NCBI GenBank assembly: GCA_016717345.1
Contig: JADKFR010000013.1
Coordinates: 62,001 to 126,000, forward strand
DNA: 64,000 nucleotides
Direction: 5' to 3'
DNA from: Propionibacteriaceae bacterium
GTDB lineage: Bacteria; Actinomycetota; Actinomycetes; Propionibacteriales; Propionibacteriaceae
Part shown: in pieces, positions 52,504 through 60,335 of the stretch
Position numbering within the stretch: position 1 is the stretch's first letter
Layout of the letters: every line of letters begins with the position of its first letter
Notes under the pieces: generated by a model
What the model saw: only the letters and a program-made list of their open reading frames with translations
What the model was told of the DNA's origin: nothing
Database searches by the model: none
Translations under genes and position numbers: made by a program

Positions 52504-52541
52504 AAACGCTCGCCTCGAGGAATCCTCGGGGCGAGCGTTTT
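52504..52541 (+). terminator. rho-independent terminator of glgC
   Basis: Long stem from about 52504 to 52540: AAACGCTCGCC pairs with GGCGAGCGTTT, then CGAGG/CCTCG around loop AAT, with one GU-type pair. Followed by TTTT. Confidence 0.8.
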
Positions 52542-52588
52542 GCGTGTGGTGGGCGTTTTGCGTGTGGTGGGCGTTTCGCGTGCGGTGG
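52535..52588 (+). repeat. 18-bp tandem repeat, three units
   Basis: GCGTTTTGCGTGTGGTGG at 52535-52552 and 52553-52570 is identical; 52571-52588 differs at two positions. The first unit starts inside the 3' arm of the glgC terminator. The remaining gap to the next gene (to 52672) shows nothing. Confidence 0.85.
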
Positions 52589-52672
52589 GCGTGAGGGGCG
52601 CGCCTGTGGGCCTGTGGACGTGCGCCCGCGGGGGACGTCCAGGCGGCGACGAGGTGGCGGAGGGACGGAAGG

Positions 52673-53323
52673 TCAGCCCTTCACGGCGATCAACAGGCCG
52701 TCGCCGACCGGCACGAGGGCCGCGGTGAAGCCCTCAAGGTCGCGCACCGCGTCCAGCGCCTCACTGATGATGAGCGGCTCGTCCTCTTCATTGTGCGGGT
52801 CGGCCACCTTGCCCTGCCACAGGGCGTGATGCAGCACGAGGAGTCCCCCCGTCCGCAGCAGGCGCGAGGCCTGCGCGACGTACTCGACGTACTCGAGGGG
52901 GTCGCCGTCGACGAAGACCAGGTCATAGGCCCCGTCGGTCAACTTGGGGAGGACGGTGAGCGCCGAACCGGCAATCAGGCGGGCGCGGCGGCTGGGGATG
53001 CCTGCGGCTGTCAGGATGCCTCGCGCGTGCAACTGCAGTTCGTTCTCGACATCGATGCTGGTCAGCACCCCGTCCGGGACCATCCCGGTGAGCAGCGCCA
53101 CGGCGGCGACACCCGTCCCGGTGCCGACCTCGACGGCGTTGCGCGCCTGCAGGGTGGCGGCCAGGAGCGTCAGCAACGCGGCTCCGGCCGGGCTGAGGCA
53201 ATCGACTCCCAGTTCCGCCGCCTTGTCGCGCGCGGCAAGGGCCGCACTGGATTCCTCCACGAACGACTCGGCGAACGCCTGGCTGGCCGCTGACGTGGCG
53301 GACGTTTTCGGTGCTGGTGTCAC
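52673..53323 (-). CDS. class I SAM-dependent O-methyltransferase
   Basis: A 216-residue protein of the COMT-like bacterial O-methyltransferase family. AdoMet-binding motif I is NAVEVGTGTGVAAVALL, followed by the acidic loop (SIDVENELQLHARGI), LVFVDGDPLEYVEYV and a C-terminal LLVLHHALWQGKVADPHNEE, with the metal-site DG/D residues of this family. Substrate unknown (phenolic hydroxyls are typical). GTG 53323 is chosen, since the 16-residue extension is poorly conserved in character. It equals Rv1220c in M. tuberculosis by position near tatB. Divergent from the biotinyl-domain gene. Confidence 0.85.
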   Translation of the reverse strand: MTPAPKTSATSAASQAFAESFVEESSAALAARDKAAELGVDCLSPAGAALLTLLAATLQARNAVEVGTGTGVAAVALLTGMVPDGVLTSIDVENELQLHARGILTAAGIPSRRARLIAGSALTVLPKLTDGAYDLVFVDGDPLEYVEYVAQASRLLRTGGLLVLHHALWQGKVADPHNEEDEPLIISEALDAVRDLEGFTAALVPVGDGLLIAVKG

Positions 53324-53369
53324 GGGCTCAGCGTAGCGAACCCATGGCACACCAGTACGATGGCGTGCC

Positions 53370-53591
53370 ATGAGTCACGTGGTAGTCGCCGAGTTGGTCG
53401 CGAACGTCCTGAGCATCGAAGTTGCGGTGGGCCAGCGGCTAGCCGCTGACGACCCGGTCGTGGTGCTCGAGTCGATGAAGATGGAGATCCCGGTGTTGGC
53501 CGACGTGGTGGGCGTCGTCAGCGAGATCGTGGTGGCCGTGGGTGACGTCGTCAGAGATGGAGACCCGCTCGTCGTCATCACGACCCAATAG
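53370..53591 (+). CDS. biotinyl-domain carrier protein (TB7.3-like)
   Basis: A 73-residue protein that is almost only a biotin/lipoyl attachment domain. The biotinylation motif is ESMKMEIPV with the target lysine in MKM. It is very similar in layout to mycobacterial TB7.3 (Rv3221c-like), a biotin carboxyl-carrier-type protein. The carboxylase partner is not adjacent. TACGAT (53356-53361) is eight bases before ATG. Its stop codon TAG is part of the -10 box for dapA. Confidence 0.88.
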   Translation: MSHVVVAELVANVLSIEVAVGQRLAADDPVVVLESMKMEIPVLADVVGVVSEIVVAVGDVVRDGDPLVVITTQ

Positions 53592-53594
53592 GCT
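53589..53594 (+). promoter_or_regulatory. leaderless -10 box (TAGGCT) of dapA, overlapping a stop codon
   Basis: TAGGCT, six bases, then ATG 53601. The first three bases are the stop of the biotinyl-domain gene. Confidence 0.45.
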
Positions 53595-53600
53595 GCTGCC

Positions 53601-54482
53601 ATGACCCCGCTGACCTTCGGTCGAATCCAGACGGCCATGGTGACCCCGTTCCACACCGACGGCTCGGTGAATTACGACGAGGCCCGCAGGCTCGCGGCGC
53701 ACCTGGTCGACAACCAGCGCAACGACGCACTCGTGATCAATGGGACGACGGGCGAATGCCCCACCACCACTGACGCCGAGAAGCGCGCGCTGTTGGACGT
53801 GGTGATCGCCGAAGTGGGTGACCGGGCGGCGATCATCGCCGGGGTCGGGACGTTCGACACCGCCCACACCCTGGAACTCGCCCACGCCGCCGAGGACGCT
53901 GGTGCGGACGGCCTGCTGGTGGTCACGCCGTACTACTCCCGTCCCCCGCAGGACGCGTTGGCCGATCACTTCCTGACGGTCGCGGAGGGCACCGGACGGC
54001 CGATCATGATCTACGACATCCCCCATCGCAGTGGAATCCCGGTCGAGACCGCGACCATGATCGAGGTCGCGGCGCATCCGCGCATTGTGGCCGTCAAGGA
54101 TGCCAAAGGGCTGGTGGTCGAGTCGGCCAAGGTCATCGCCGCGACCGACCTGGCCTACTACTCCGGCGATGACGCCATGACCCTGCCCCTGCTCGCGGTC
54201 GGCGGTGCCGGCGTCGTGGGCACCTCCACCCACTTCACCGGGGTGGCCACGCGGGAGATGATCGAGGCGTTCCTGGCGGGCGACGTCGCGGGGGCGATTG
54301 CCCGCAATGCGGCTTTGCTCCCGGTCTACACCGGCGTCTTCGCGACCCAGGGTTGCCTGTTGGTGAAGGCCGGTCTTGCGGCTCGGGGCTTCTCGCCCGG
54401 CGGTGTGCGTCGTCCCTTGCTGCCTGCCAGTCCCGACCAGGCAGCTGCCTTCGTCGCGGTGCTGGAGTCGAGCGGTTTCTGA
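53601..54482 (+). CDS. dapA: 4-hydroxy-tetrahydrodipicolinate synthase
   Basis: A 293-residue class I aldolase condensing pyruvate with aspartate semialdehyde, the entry to DAP/lysine. The motif NGTTGECPT binds pyruvate, the Schiff-base lysine is Lys166 (VAVKDAKG), and YDIPHRSGIPV contains the catalytic Tyr. Short spacing after the biotinyl-domain gene, with its own -10 box. No dapB in this window. It is 6 to 9 kb from dapC, dapD and dapE. Confidence 0.94.
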   Translation: MTPLTFGRIQTAMVTPFHTDGSVNYDEARRLAAHLVDNQRNDALVINGTTGECPTTTDAEKRALLDVVIAEVGDRAAIIAGVGTFDTAHTLELAHAAEDAGADGLLVVTPYYSRPPQDALADHFLTVAEGTGRPIMIYDIPHRSGIPVETATMIEVAAHPRIVAVKDAKGLVVESAKVIAATDLAYYSGDDAMTLPLLAVGGAGVVGTSTHFTGVATREMIEAFLAGDVAGAIARNAALLPVYTGVFATQGCLLVKAGLAARGFSPGGVRRPLLPASPDQAAAFVAVLESSGF

Positions 54483-54518
54483 GCCTGGCTGCCCGGCCGA
54501 CCCGGCTACCCTCATCAC

Positions 54519-54914
54519 ATGATCGACTTCAACGGCAGCGAGATCGTCGTTCTCGCCGTGCTCGCGGTCATTATCTTCGGTCCTGAGAAGCTGCCGGATC
54601 TGGCACGCAAGGCAGCTCGCGTGATCCAGTACCTGCGAGGGATCGCCAACGACGCGCGCGGGCAGTTGCGGGCCGAGCTCGGCCCTGAGTACGCAGACAT
54701 CTCCCTGTCAGACCTCAACCCGCGGAACCTGGGCCAACGCCTGCTCGGCGAGGAGACCACCCAGGATCTTCGGGAGGCCGCCAAGCTCCTCCCCACGGCG
54801 TCGGAGTTGGTCGGTGCCTCCTCCGCTGCGGTGGCCGCGCCCGCAGCCACGGCATCGCCACAGCCCGCGGCGACCGGCCCCCGCCTTGTCGCCTTCGATC
54901 CCGAAGCCACCTAG
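54519..54914 (+). CDS. tatB: Sec-independent protein translocase TatB-like
   Basis: A 131-residue protein with the N-terminal membrane helix (EIVVLAVLAVIIFGPEKLPD, about 8-27), the FGPEKLP hinge, an amphipathic helix (ARKAARVIQYLRGIANDARG) and a Pro/Ala-rich tail. The long amphipathic region and tail favour TatB over TatA. It helps folded proteins cross the membrane by the twin-arginine route. TACCCT (54507-54512) is six bases before ATG. Position as Rv1224 in M. tuberculosis. Confidence 0.85.
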   Translation: MIDFNGSEIVVLAVLAVIIFGPEKLPDLARKAARVIQYLRGIANDARGQLRAELGPEYADISLSDLNPRNLGQRLLGEETTQDLREAAKLLPTASELVGASSAAVAAPAATASPQPAATGPRLVAFDPEAT

Positions 54915-54958
54915 TTTCGCGCTACCCGGCGAATCACGAGAGGCGATAGCCTCCAACC

Positions 54959-56230
54959 GTGAGTGCCGGGAGCGCCTCGATCTTCGTGTCGAGGATCAAG
55001 GGTCTGCCCATGCTGGATCCCAACGGGGACCAGGTGGGCAAGGTCCGTGACGTCGTCATCCAGAATCGCTCGGGGAGCCGTCCGCCCAAGGTGCGGGGGC
55101 TGGTGGTCGAATTGTTCGCCCTTCGCCGGATCTTCCTCCCGATGGATCGGGTCCGCTCCATCGACGCCAACCAGGTCATCATTTCCGGCATGGTCAACAC
55201 TCGCAGGTTCGAGGCCCGCGAGAATGAGACGCTGGTGATCGACCAACTGTTCGACCGGACGGTTGCCCGGGCGGCGTCCCAGCGCGAGGAAACCATCTTC
55301 GACATTGCGGTGCGTCGGAGTCGTCATCACGACTGGGAGGTTTCGGAGGTCGCCCTGCGTGAGGTCGGCAGGCGCAATCCGTTCCAGCGAGGCCACGTCA
55401 CGATCGTCGAGTGGTCCGAGGTGCCCGATTTCATTGAAGCCGAAGCGCCCCGGGACGCCGACCAACTCGTGATGCGACTCAGCGAGCTCAAGCCGGCCGA
55501 CGTTGCCCGCGAGCTCCATGACATGGACCCGACGTTGCGGGGCGAGGTCGTCAAGGCGATGGCCGATGAGCAACTCGCGGAGGCCCTGGAGGAGCTTCCC
55601 GAGGACGAACAGGTCGCCGTCATCGCCTCGCTCGACACCGAACGCGCAGCCGACGTGCTGGAGGAGATGGACCCCGACGACGCCGCGGACCTGATCGCCG
55701 AACTTGATTCGGCACTCGCCGAGGACATCCTGGAGCGGATGGAGCCCGAGGAGGCTCAGGACGTCCGGACCCTCCTGACGTACGACGCCGCGACCGCCGG
55801 AGGTTTAATGAACCCCGAGCCGGTGATCCTGGCCGCCGACGCGACGGTCGCTGATGCCCTGGCGTCGCTCCGGCGTCCGGAGATCACGCCCGCCATGGCG
55901 GCCCTGGCGTTCATTTGCCGATCGCCGCTGGACACCCCCACCGGTCGCTACCTCGGCGCCGTCCACATCCAGCGGCTGCTGCGCGAGCCGCCGTCCGTCC
56001 TCGCGGCAGGGCTGATCGATCCCGACATCACTCCGCTGACCCCCGCCTCCAACATCGCGCAGGTGAGCCGGTACTTCGCCACGTATGACCTGGTCTGCGC
56101 CCCGGTGGTCGATTCGAACCGGCGGCTGCTCGGGGCGGTCACGGTGGACGATGTCCTGGATCACATCCTCCCGAACGACTGGCGGGGCGTGCAGCTGGAC
56201 CGGCTGGAGGCAGAGGTGAACGATGGCTAG
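54959..56230 (+). CDS. PRC-barrel / MgtE N-terminal / CBS domain protein
   Basis: A 423-residue soluble protein. A PRC-barrel-like start (GDQVGKVRDVVIQNRS, 20-80) is followed by a MgtE_N superhelix (LHDMDPTLRGEVVKAMADEQ and DTERAADVLEEMDPDDAADL, about 180-270) and two CBS motifs (PEPVILAADATVADALASLR and CAPVVDSNRRLLGAVTVDDV). It has no membrane part, so it is a regulator-like MgtE homolog rather than the channel. GTG 54959 is six bases after TAGCCT. One rare TTA codon at 55805-55807. It overlaps the DUF1003 gene by eight bases. Confidence 0.82.
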   Translation: MSAGSASIFVSRIKGLPMLDPNGDQVGKVRDVVIQNRSGSRPPKVRGLVVELFALRRIFLPMDRVRSIDANQVIISGMVNTRRFEARENETLVIDQLFDRTVARAASQREETIFDIAVRRSRHHDWEVSEVALREVGRRNPFQRGHVTIVEWSEVPDFIEAEAPRDADQLVMRLSELKPADVARELHDMDPTLRGEVVKAMADEQLAEALEELPEDEQVAVIASLDTERAADVLEEMDPDDAADLIAELDSALAEDILERMEPEEAQDVRTLLTYDAATAGGLMNPEPVILAADATVADALASLRRPEITPAMAALAFICRSPLDTPTGRYLGAVHIQRLLREPPSVLAAGLIDPDITPLTPASNIAQVSRYFATYDLVCAPVVDSNRRLLGAVTVDDVLDHILPNDWRGVQLDRLEAEVNDG

Positions 56231-56732
56231 GCAGGACCGGCAGGACAGGTTGGACATTCCCGGCCGCGGATCCAACCTGTGGCTGTCGCGAGTGCGGTTC
56301 GACCGGGACGTCTTCGGGAGTTTCGCCGAAGAGTTCGCGCGGTTCATGGGCACCGCCGGGTTCCTGATCTGGATGTCGATCTTCATCGTCGCCTGGATCC
56401 TCTGGAACATCTATGCGCCGGAGTCACTGGCTCCCGACCGCTTCCCGTTCATCTTCTTGACCCTTGTGCTGTCCCTGCAGGCCTCGTATGCAGCGCCGCT
56501 GATCCTGCTTGCCCAGAACCGCCAGGAAGCCAGGGATCGAGTCAGTCTGGAACATGACCGCGAGGTCGCCGCCCAATCGAGGGCCGACATGGACTTCCTC
56601 GCGCGTGAGATCGCCTCCCTGCGGCTGAGGGTCAATGACCTTGCCACCCGCGACTTCATTCGAGCCGAGCTGCGCGAGTTGCTGGCCGAACTGGACCCGG
56701 AGGCGGAAGCGGACTCTGCCCGGCGGAAATGA
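56223..56732 (+). CDS. DUF1003 membrane protein
   Basis: A 169-residue protein with two hydrophobic segments (about 40-60 and 72-92, MSIFIVAWILWNIYAPES then FIFLTLVLSLQASYAAPLILL) and a long charged C-terminal coiled coil. The family pattern includes LAQNRQEARDR. Function unknown. It overlaps the MgtE/CBS gene by eight bases and, by synteny, equals Rv1231c, so the two may form a cation-related unit; this is inference. Confidence 0.82.
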   Translation: MARQDRQDRLDIPGRGSNLWLSRVRFDRDVFGSFAEEFARFMGTAGFLIWMSIFIVAWILWNIYAPESLAPDRFPFIFLTLVLSLQASYAAPLILLAQNRQEARDRVSLEHDREVAAQSRADMDFLAREIASLRLRVNDLATRDFIRAELRELLAELDPEAEADSARRK

Positions 56733-56764
56733 CCGCCCCAGTCAGGTTGAACTAGGTTTGACCC

Positions 56765-57913
56765 ATGTCTGAACTCGCCAGTGCCGTCCGCACCGCCCTC
56801 GCCGGGGTCATCGACCCGGAGATCCATCGTCCGATCACCGAACTGGGGATGGTCGATTCCGTCATCGCCCATCCGGATGGACGGGTGGACGTCCGAGTCC
56901 TGCTGACCATCGCCGGGTGCCCACTGCAGTCGACCATCGAGGCAGATGTCAACGCCGCGGTGCTGGGGGTTGAGGGGGTGACCGCGCTCAACCTCGAATT
57001 GGGGACGATGAGCGATGAGCAGCGGGCAGCCTTGAAGAAGCAGCTGCGAGGCGGCCGGGACGAGCGGGAGATCCAGTTCGCGAAGGCGGGGAACCTGACC
57101 CAGGTCATCCTGATCGCTTCTGGCAAGGGCGGCGTCGGGAAGTCGTCGGTGACCGTGAACCTGGCCATGGCTCTGGCCGGACGGGGCAAGCGTGTCGGCG
57201 TGCTGGATGCCGACATCTACGGACACTCGATTCCTCAGATGCTCGGCCTGGTCGACGCCAACCCCACGTCGGTCGATGGGATGATCCTGCCCGTCCCTGC
57301 GATGGGTCTGACCGTGATCTCGATCGGGATGCTGAAGGAGCGTCGCGACCAGGTGATCGCGTGGCGCGGGCCGATCCTGGATCGCGCGCTGCAGCAATTC
57401 CTTGCAGACGTCTACTGGGGTGACCTCGACTTCCTGCTCGTGGACCTGCCCCCGGGCACCGGGGACGTGGCGTTGTCGCTGGGGCAGAAGTTGCCCAACG
57501 CGGAAGTGATCGTGGTGACCACCCCACAACAGGCCTCCGCTGAGGTGGCTGAGCGCGCTGGGACGATGGCCTCGATGTTCGACCAGCGGGTGATCGGTGT
57601 CGTGGAGAACATGGCCTACCTGAATGTCAGCTGCCCTCATTGCGCCCAGACCCATCGCGTCGACGTTTTCGGCTCCGGCGGCGGTCAGGCCGTGGCGAGC
57701 ACGTTGACCGAGCGCCTGGGGTACGAGGTTCCCCTGCTCGCTGAGGTGCCGATGGATCCGGCCATGGCCACCAGCGGTGATGTGGGAGTTCCGCTGGTTG
57801 CCACCGATGCTGCCCGGCCCGCCGCCGCGGTGCTGGACGGGCTCGCCGATCGTCTGGCGAGCCGCAAGCGCAGCTTGGCGGGCTTGAAGCTGGGCGTCAC
57901 CCCGGTCGCCTGA
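56765..57913 (+). CDS. mrp: Mrp/NBP35 family Fe-S cluster carrier ATPase
   Basis: A 382-residue protein. The N-terminal DUF59-like domain (TELGMVDSVIAHPDG then VDVRVLLTIAGCPLQ) precedes a deviant Walker A GKGGVGKSSV (about 120-129), ADIYGHSIPQMLG, and the cluster-binding CPHC (Cys290, Cys293). It carries and transfers iron-sulfur clusters. TAGGTT (56753-56758) is six bases before ATG, so it has its own leaderless start 32 bases after the DUF1003 gene. Equivalent to Rv1229c. Confidence 0.94.
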   Translation: MSELASAVRTALAGVIDPEIHRPITELGMVDSVIAHPDGRVDVRVLLTIAGCPLQSTIEADVNAAVLGVEGVTALNLELGTMSDEQRAALKKQLRGGRDEREIQFAKAGNLTQVILIASGKGGVGKSSVTVNLAMALAGRGKRVGVLDADIYGHSIPQMLGLVDANPTSVDGMILPVPAMGLTVISIGMLKERRDQVIAWRGPILDRALQQFLADVYWGDLDFLLVDLPPGTGDVALSLGQKLPNAEVIVVTTPQQASAEVAERAGTMASMFDQRVIGVVENMAYLNVSCPHCAQTHRVDVFGSGGGQAVASTLTERLGYEVPLLAEVPMDPAMATSGDVGVPLVATDAARPAAAVLDGLADRLASRKRSLAGLKLGVTPVA

Positions 57914-57953
57914 TCCCGGTCTCCGGGTGCGGGGCGGCGGTTGGGTCCGGAAT

Positions 57954-58025
57954 GGGACAAAAGCGCCGATGGCGGTGAGGCCCGTTCCTCGGGGTGGGAG
58001 TGAGCGCTGGTGGCGATTTCGTCCC
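57954..58025. repeat. 72-bp palindromic interspersed repeat, copy 2
   Basis: Arms GGGACAAAAGCGCC (57954-57967) and 58012-58025 are inverted copies at 12 of 14 positions. The outer ends agree with copy 1 at 47575-47649 (GGGACAAAA-N-CGCCG). The 216-base gap after mrp holds no gene. Confidence 0.55.
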
Positions 58026-58117
58026 CGGGCCCGGGAGGCTGTCGCCCGGGTCGCTGTGAGACCGCCCCGGCCACCTGTGGATCCCCTGTGGCTTCGCCGC
58101 CTGAGGGCGGCACCACC

Positions 58118-58123
58118 TAGGCT
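58118..58123 (+). promoter_or_regulatory. leaderless -10 box (TAGGCT) deciding the CitE-like start
   Basis: TAGGCT, six bases, then GTG 58130. The GTG at 58124 would fall at the TSS position, so 58130 is preferred. Confidence 0.45.
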
Positions 58124-58129
58124 GTGCTT

Positions 58130-59059
58130 GTGACAGCTACCCGCCGCACCGTTCTCGCCGTGCCTGGCTCCTCGGACCGGTTCATCGCCAAAGCCAGGGG
58201 CCTCGGCGTCGACGCGCTGTTTCTTGACCTGGAGGACGCCGTGGCGCCCCCGGTCAAGGTCGAATCCCGTCAGCGGATCGTTGCGGCCTTGACCAGCCCG
58301 GACGGCTTCGCCGCGCCCCTGGTCACCGTGCGGGTCAACGGGTGGGAGAGTCCCTGGACCTACGGGGATGTGATCGAGGTGGTGACGGGAGCGGGTGCCC
58401 ACATCGACGCGCTGCTGCTGCCCAAGACCCAGTCCGCCGCCCAGGTACAGGCGCTTGACCTGCTGCTCACCCAGGTGGAGCACACCGCGGGCCTGCCGCT
58501 GGGACGGATCGGCCTGGAGGTCCAGATCGAGGACGCTGTCGGGCTGCTGCACGTCAACGAGATCGCCGCGAGCAGTCCGCGGCTGCAGAGTCTGGTGTAC
58601 GGCCCAGGTGACTTCATGGCCAGCCTGGGGATGGGCGGGCTCAACGTGGGGGCGCAACCGGCCGGCTACCCGGCTGACGCGTTCCACCACGTGCTGATGT
58701 CGATCCTTGTGGCCGCCCGTGCCCACGGGCTGCAGGCGATCGACGGGCCGTTCGTGGCGATTCGGGACGTCGACGGATTCAGGCGTTCGGCAGAACTGAG
58801 CGCGGCGCTCGGCTACGACGGCAAGTGGGTGCTGCACCCGGATCAGGTCGAGGCGGGCAACCAGATCTACTCACCCAGGCAGGCGGATTTTGACCGCGCG
58901 TTGAAAATCATGTCGGCGTACGCCGCTGCCACCGCGACCTCCGGAGGGGCCGTGGGTGCGATCGTGGTCGACGATGAGATGGTGGATGAGGCCGGGGTCA
59001 AGCTGGCCGCAGCCATCGCGGCCCGTGGTGCCGCGGCTGGAATGGAAGGAATCCGATGA
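58130..59059 (+). CDS. HpcH/HpaI aldolase / CitE-like CoA-ester lyase
   Basis: A 309-residue TIM-barrel lyase of the citrate lyase beta / malyl-CoA lyase family. The substrate region starts RRTVLAVPGSSDRFIAKA, LFLDLEDAVAPPVK holds the CoA/acid-binding Glu-Asp pair, and VYGPGDFMASLGM and KWVLHPDQVEAGNQIYSP follow the family pattern. The exact substrate (malyl-, citramalyl- or beta-hydroxyacyl-CoA) is unknown. Its stop overlaps the next ATG (ATGA), so the two are cotranslated. Confidence 0.78.
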   Translation: MTATRRTVLAVPGSSDRFIAKARGLGVDALFLDLEDAVAPPVKVESRQRIVAALTSPDGFAAPLVTVRVNGWESPWTYGDVIEVVTGAGAHIDALLLPKTQSAAQVQALDLLLTQVEHTAGLPLGRIGLEVQIEDAVGLLHVNEIAASSPRLQSLVYGPGDFMASLGMGGLNVGAQPAGYPADAFHHVLMSILVAARAHGLQAIDGPFVAIRDVDGFRRSAELSAALGYDGKWVLHPDQVEAGNQIYSPRQADFDRALKIMSAYAAATATSGGAVGAIVVDDEMVDEAGVKLAAAIAARGAAAGMEGIR

Positions 59060-59928
59060 CGCAACCGACACCGAGGTTGTCCAAGCTGTTCAACCTCGAA
59101 TACCCCCAGTCAGTGGGCATTTTCGCCACCTACGACGAAGCCCAACAGGCCGTGGACTTCTTGGCGGACAAGCACTTCCCGGTCGAGAACCTGTGCATCG
59201 TCGGCACCGAACTGCGTTCCATGGAGCGGGTGCTCGGGCGCCGCAATTGGGGGACCGTGCTCGGTCAGGGAGTTCAGAGCGGGCTCTCGACGGGCCTGAT
59301 GGTGACCTTCCTGATGTGGATCTTCATGCCGAACTCCAACTTCATGGTGCTCTTCATCTCGGCGTTGCTGATCGGCATTCTGATCGGGGTCGTCTTCGCC
59401 GCCTTGGGGTACTGGATGAGCCAGGGTAAGCGTGACTTCACGTCCGTGACCCAGACCGTGGCGACCAGGTACGAACTCCTCAGCGAGCACAAGGTCTCGG
59501 GTCAGGCGCGCGAACTGCTCACGACCCTCCCGAGCCTGCGCCAGGCCCAGTTCGACCCGAGGACTCAGGTGCCGGTGCCCTATCAACCCGCCCAGGCTGG
59601 GGGCCCGGGGTACGGGCAGCAGCCCCAGCCCGGCTTCGGGCCAGCCGCGCCCTCCGGCTACCCACAGCCCGCCACCACACCGTACGGTCAGCCGACCGCT
59701 CCGCAGCCGGGCTACGGTCAGCCGGGCTACGGGCAGCCGGGCTACGGACAGCCGGGCTACGGACAGTACCCGCCAGCGGCCCCGCAGGCACCGCAGTCCC
59801 CGCCCGGGGAGGCCGGGTTCGGACCCGCCGCCGGCCAGCCCGGGCTGGGCGGCAGCCAGAGCCCCTCGACCCCGTCCCCGCAGGGCGCCGATCCCTCGAC
59901 CGGGGAGGGGCCGAACCCGACGTCGTAA
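59056..59928 (+). CDS. stress-protein-like membrane protein with PGYGQ repeats
   Basis: A 290-residue protein. The N-terminal 60 residues (SVGIFATYDEAQQAVDFLAD then VENLCIVGTELRSMERV) resemble the general-stress-protein-17M-like domain. Two membrane segments follow (about 80-130), then a Pro/Gly/Gln-rich tail. The tail contains four identical-frame copies of PGYGQ encoded by 15-base units at 59707-59766. Function unknown. It is translationally coupled to the CitE-like gene (four-base overlap). Confidence 0.7.
   Translation: MTQPTPRLSKLFNLEYPQSVGIFATYDEAQQAVDFLADKHFPVENLCIVGTELRSMERVLGRRNWGTVLGQGVQSGLSTGLMVTFLMWIFMPNSNFMVLFISALLIGILIGVVFAALGYWMSQGKRDFTSVTQTVATRYELLSEHKVSGQARELLTTLPSLRQAQFDPRTQVPVPYQPAQAGGPGYGQQPQPGFGPAAPSGYPQPATTPYGQPTAPQPGYGQPGYGQPGYGQPGYGQYPPAAPQAPQSPPGEAGFGPAAGQPGLGGSQSPSTPSPQGADPSTGEGPNPTS
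59707..59766 (+). repeat. 15-bp coding tandem repeat, four units (PGYGQ)
   Basis: Units CCGGGCTACGGTCAG-like at 59707, 59722, 59737 and 59752 differ only at the third base of the fourth codon. They code PGYGQ and so are a low-complexity protein repeat. Confidence 0.85.
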
Positions 59929-60335
59929 TCCAGGTCAGCGGCGGGAGGCCACGTCCCAGCGGGGGGGGTGCGTGCCAGCACGGGCGCTGCCCAGGGCGAG
60001 CGGGGGAGCACGTAAGATTGCGGGCCGGGGGCGGGGCCCCGCACGGCGAATCTCGGCCCACCCGTGGTACACCAGCGGCGGACGAGCCACTCCAACAGCA
60101 CGGTGGACGGTGGAGCAGGTCACGCCTGCGCAGGTCCCAGCCATTGATTCGAGGTCATCGGCGAGGGTAACTCCGTTCCACCCGCAGGTACCACCGCAAG
60201 ACGAATCACTGGAGGGACCCGCGCGGCTGCCGGACTCGGGCGAACAGCGACCTCTGCCACAGCCACGGCCGCCATTGGCGACGCTCGAACCGGGGCGGCG
60301 ATCGCGTCCGCCCTCCGGGCCATCAGGCATCCACC
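59929..60335. other. unassigned 407-bp gap
   Basis: No supported gene or RNA was found between the stress-protein-like gene and the trpB-like gene, which converge here. The open frames are Arg/Pro-rich on both strands. Because the flanking right end is full of frameshifts, a broken small gene cannot be excluded. Confidence 0.45.

Noticed and set aside
60163..60190. T-box-like GGGTGGAAC sequence on the minus strand
   Set aside because: The motif is not followed by a minus-strand biosynthetic or synthetase gene; it lies downstream of the trpB-like gene and lacks a specifier stem and terminator.
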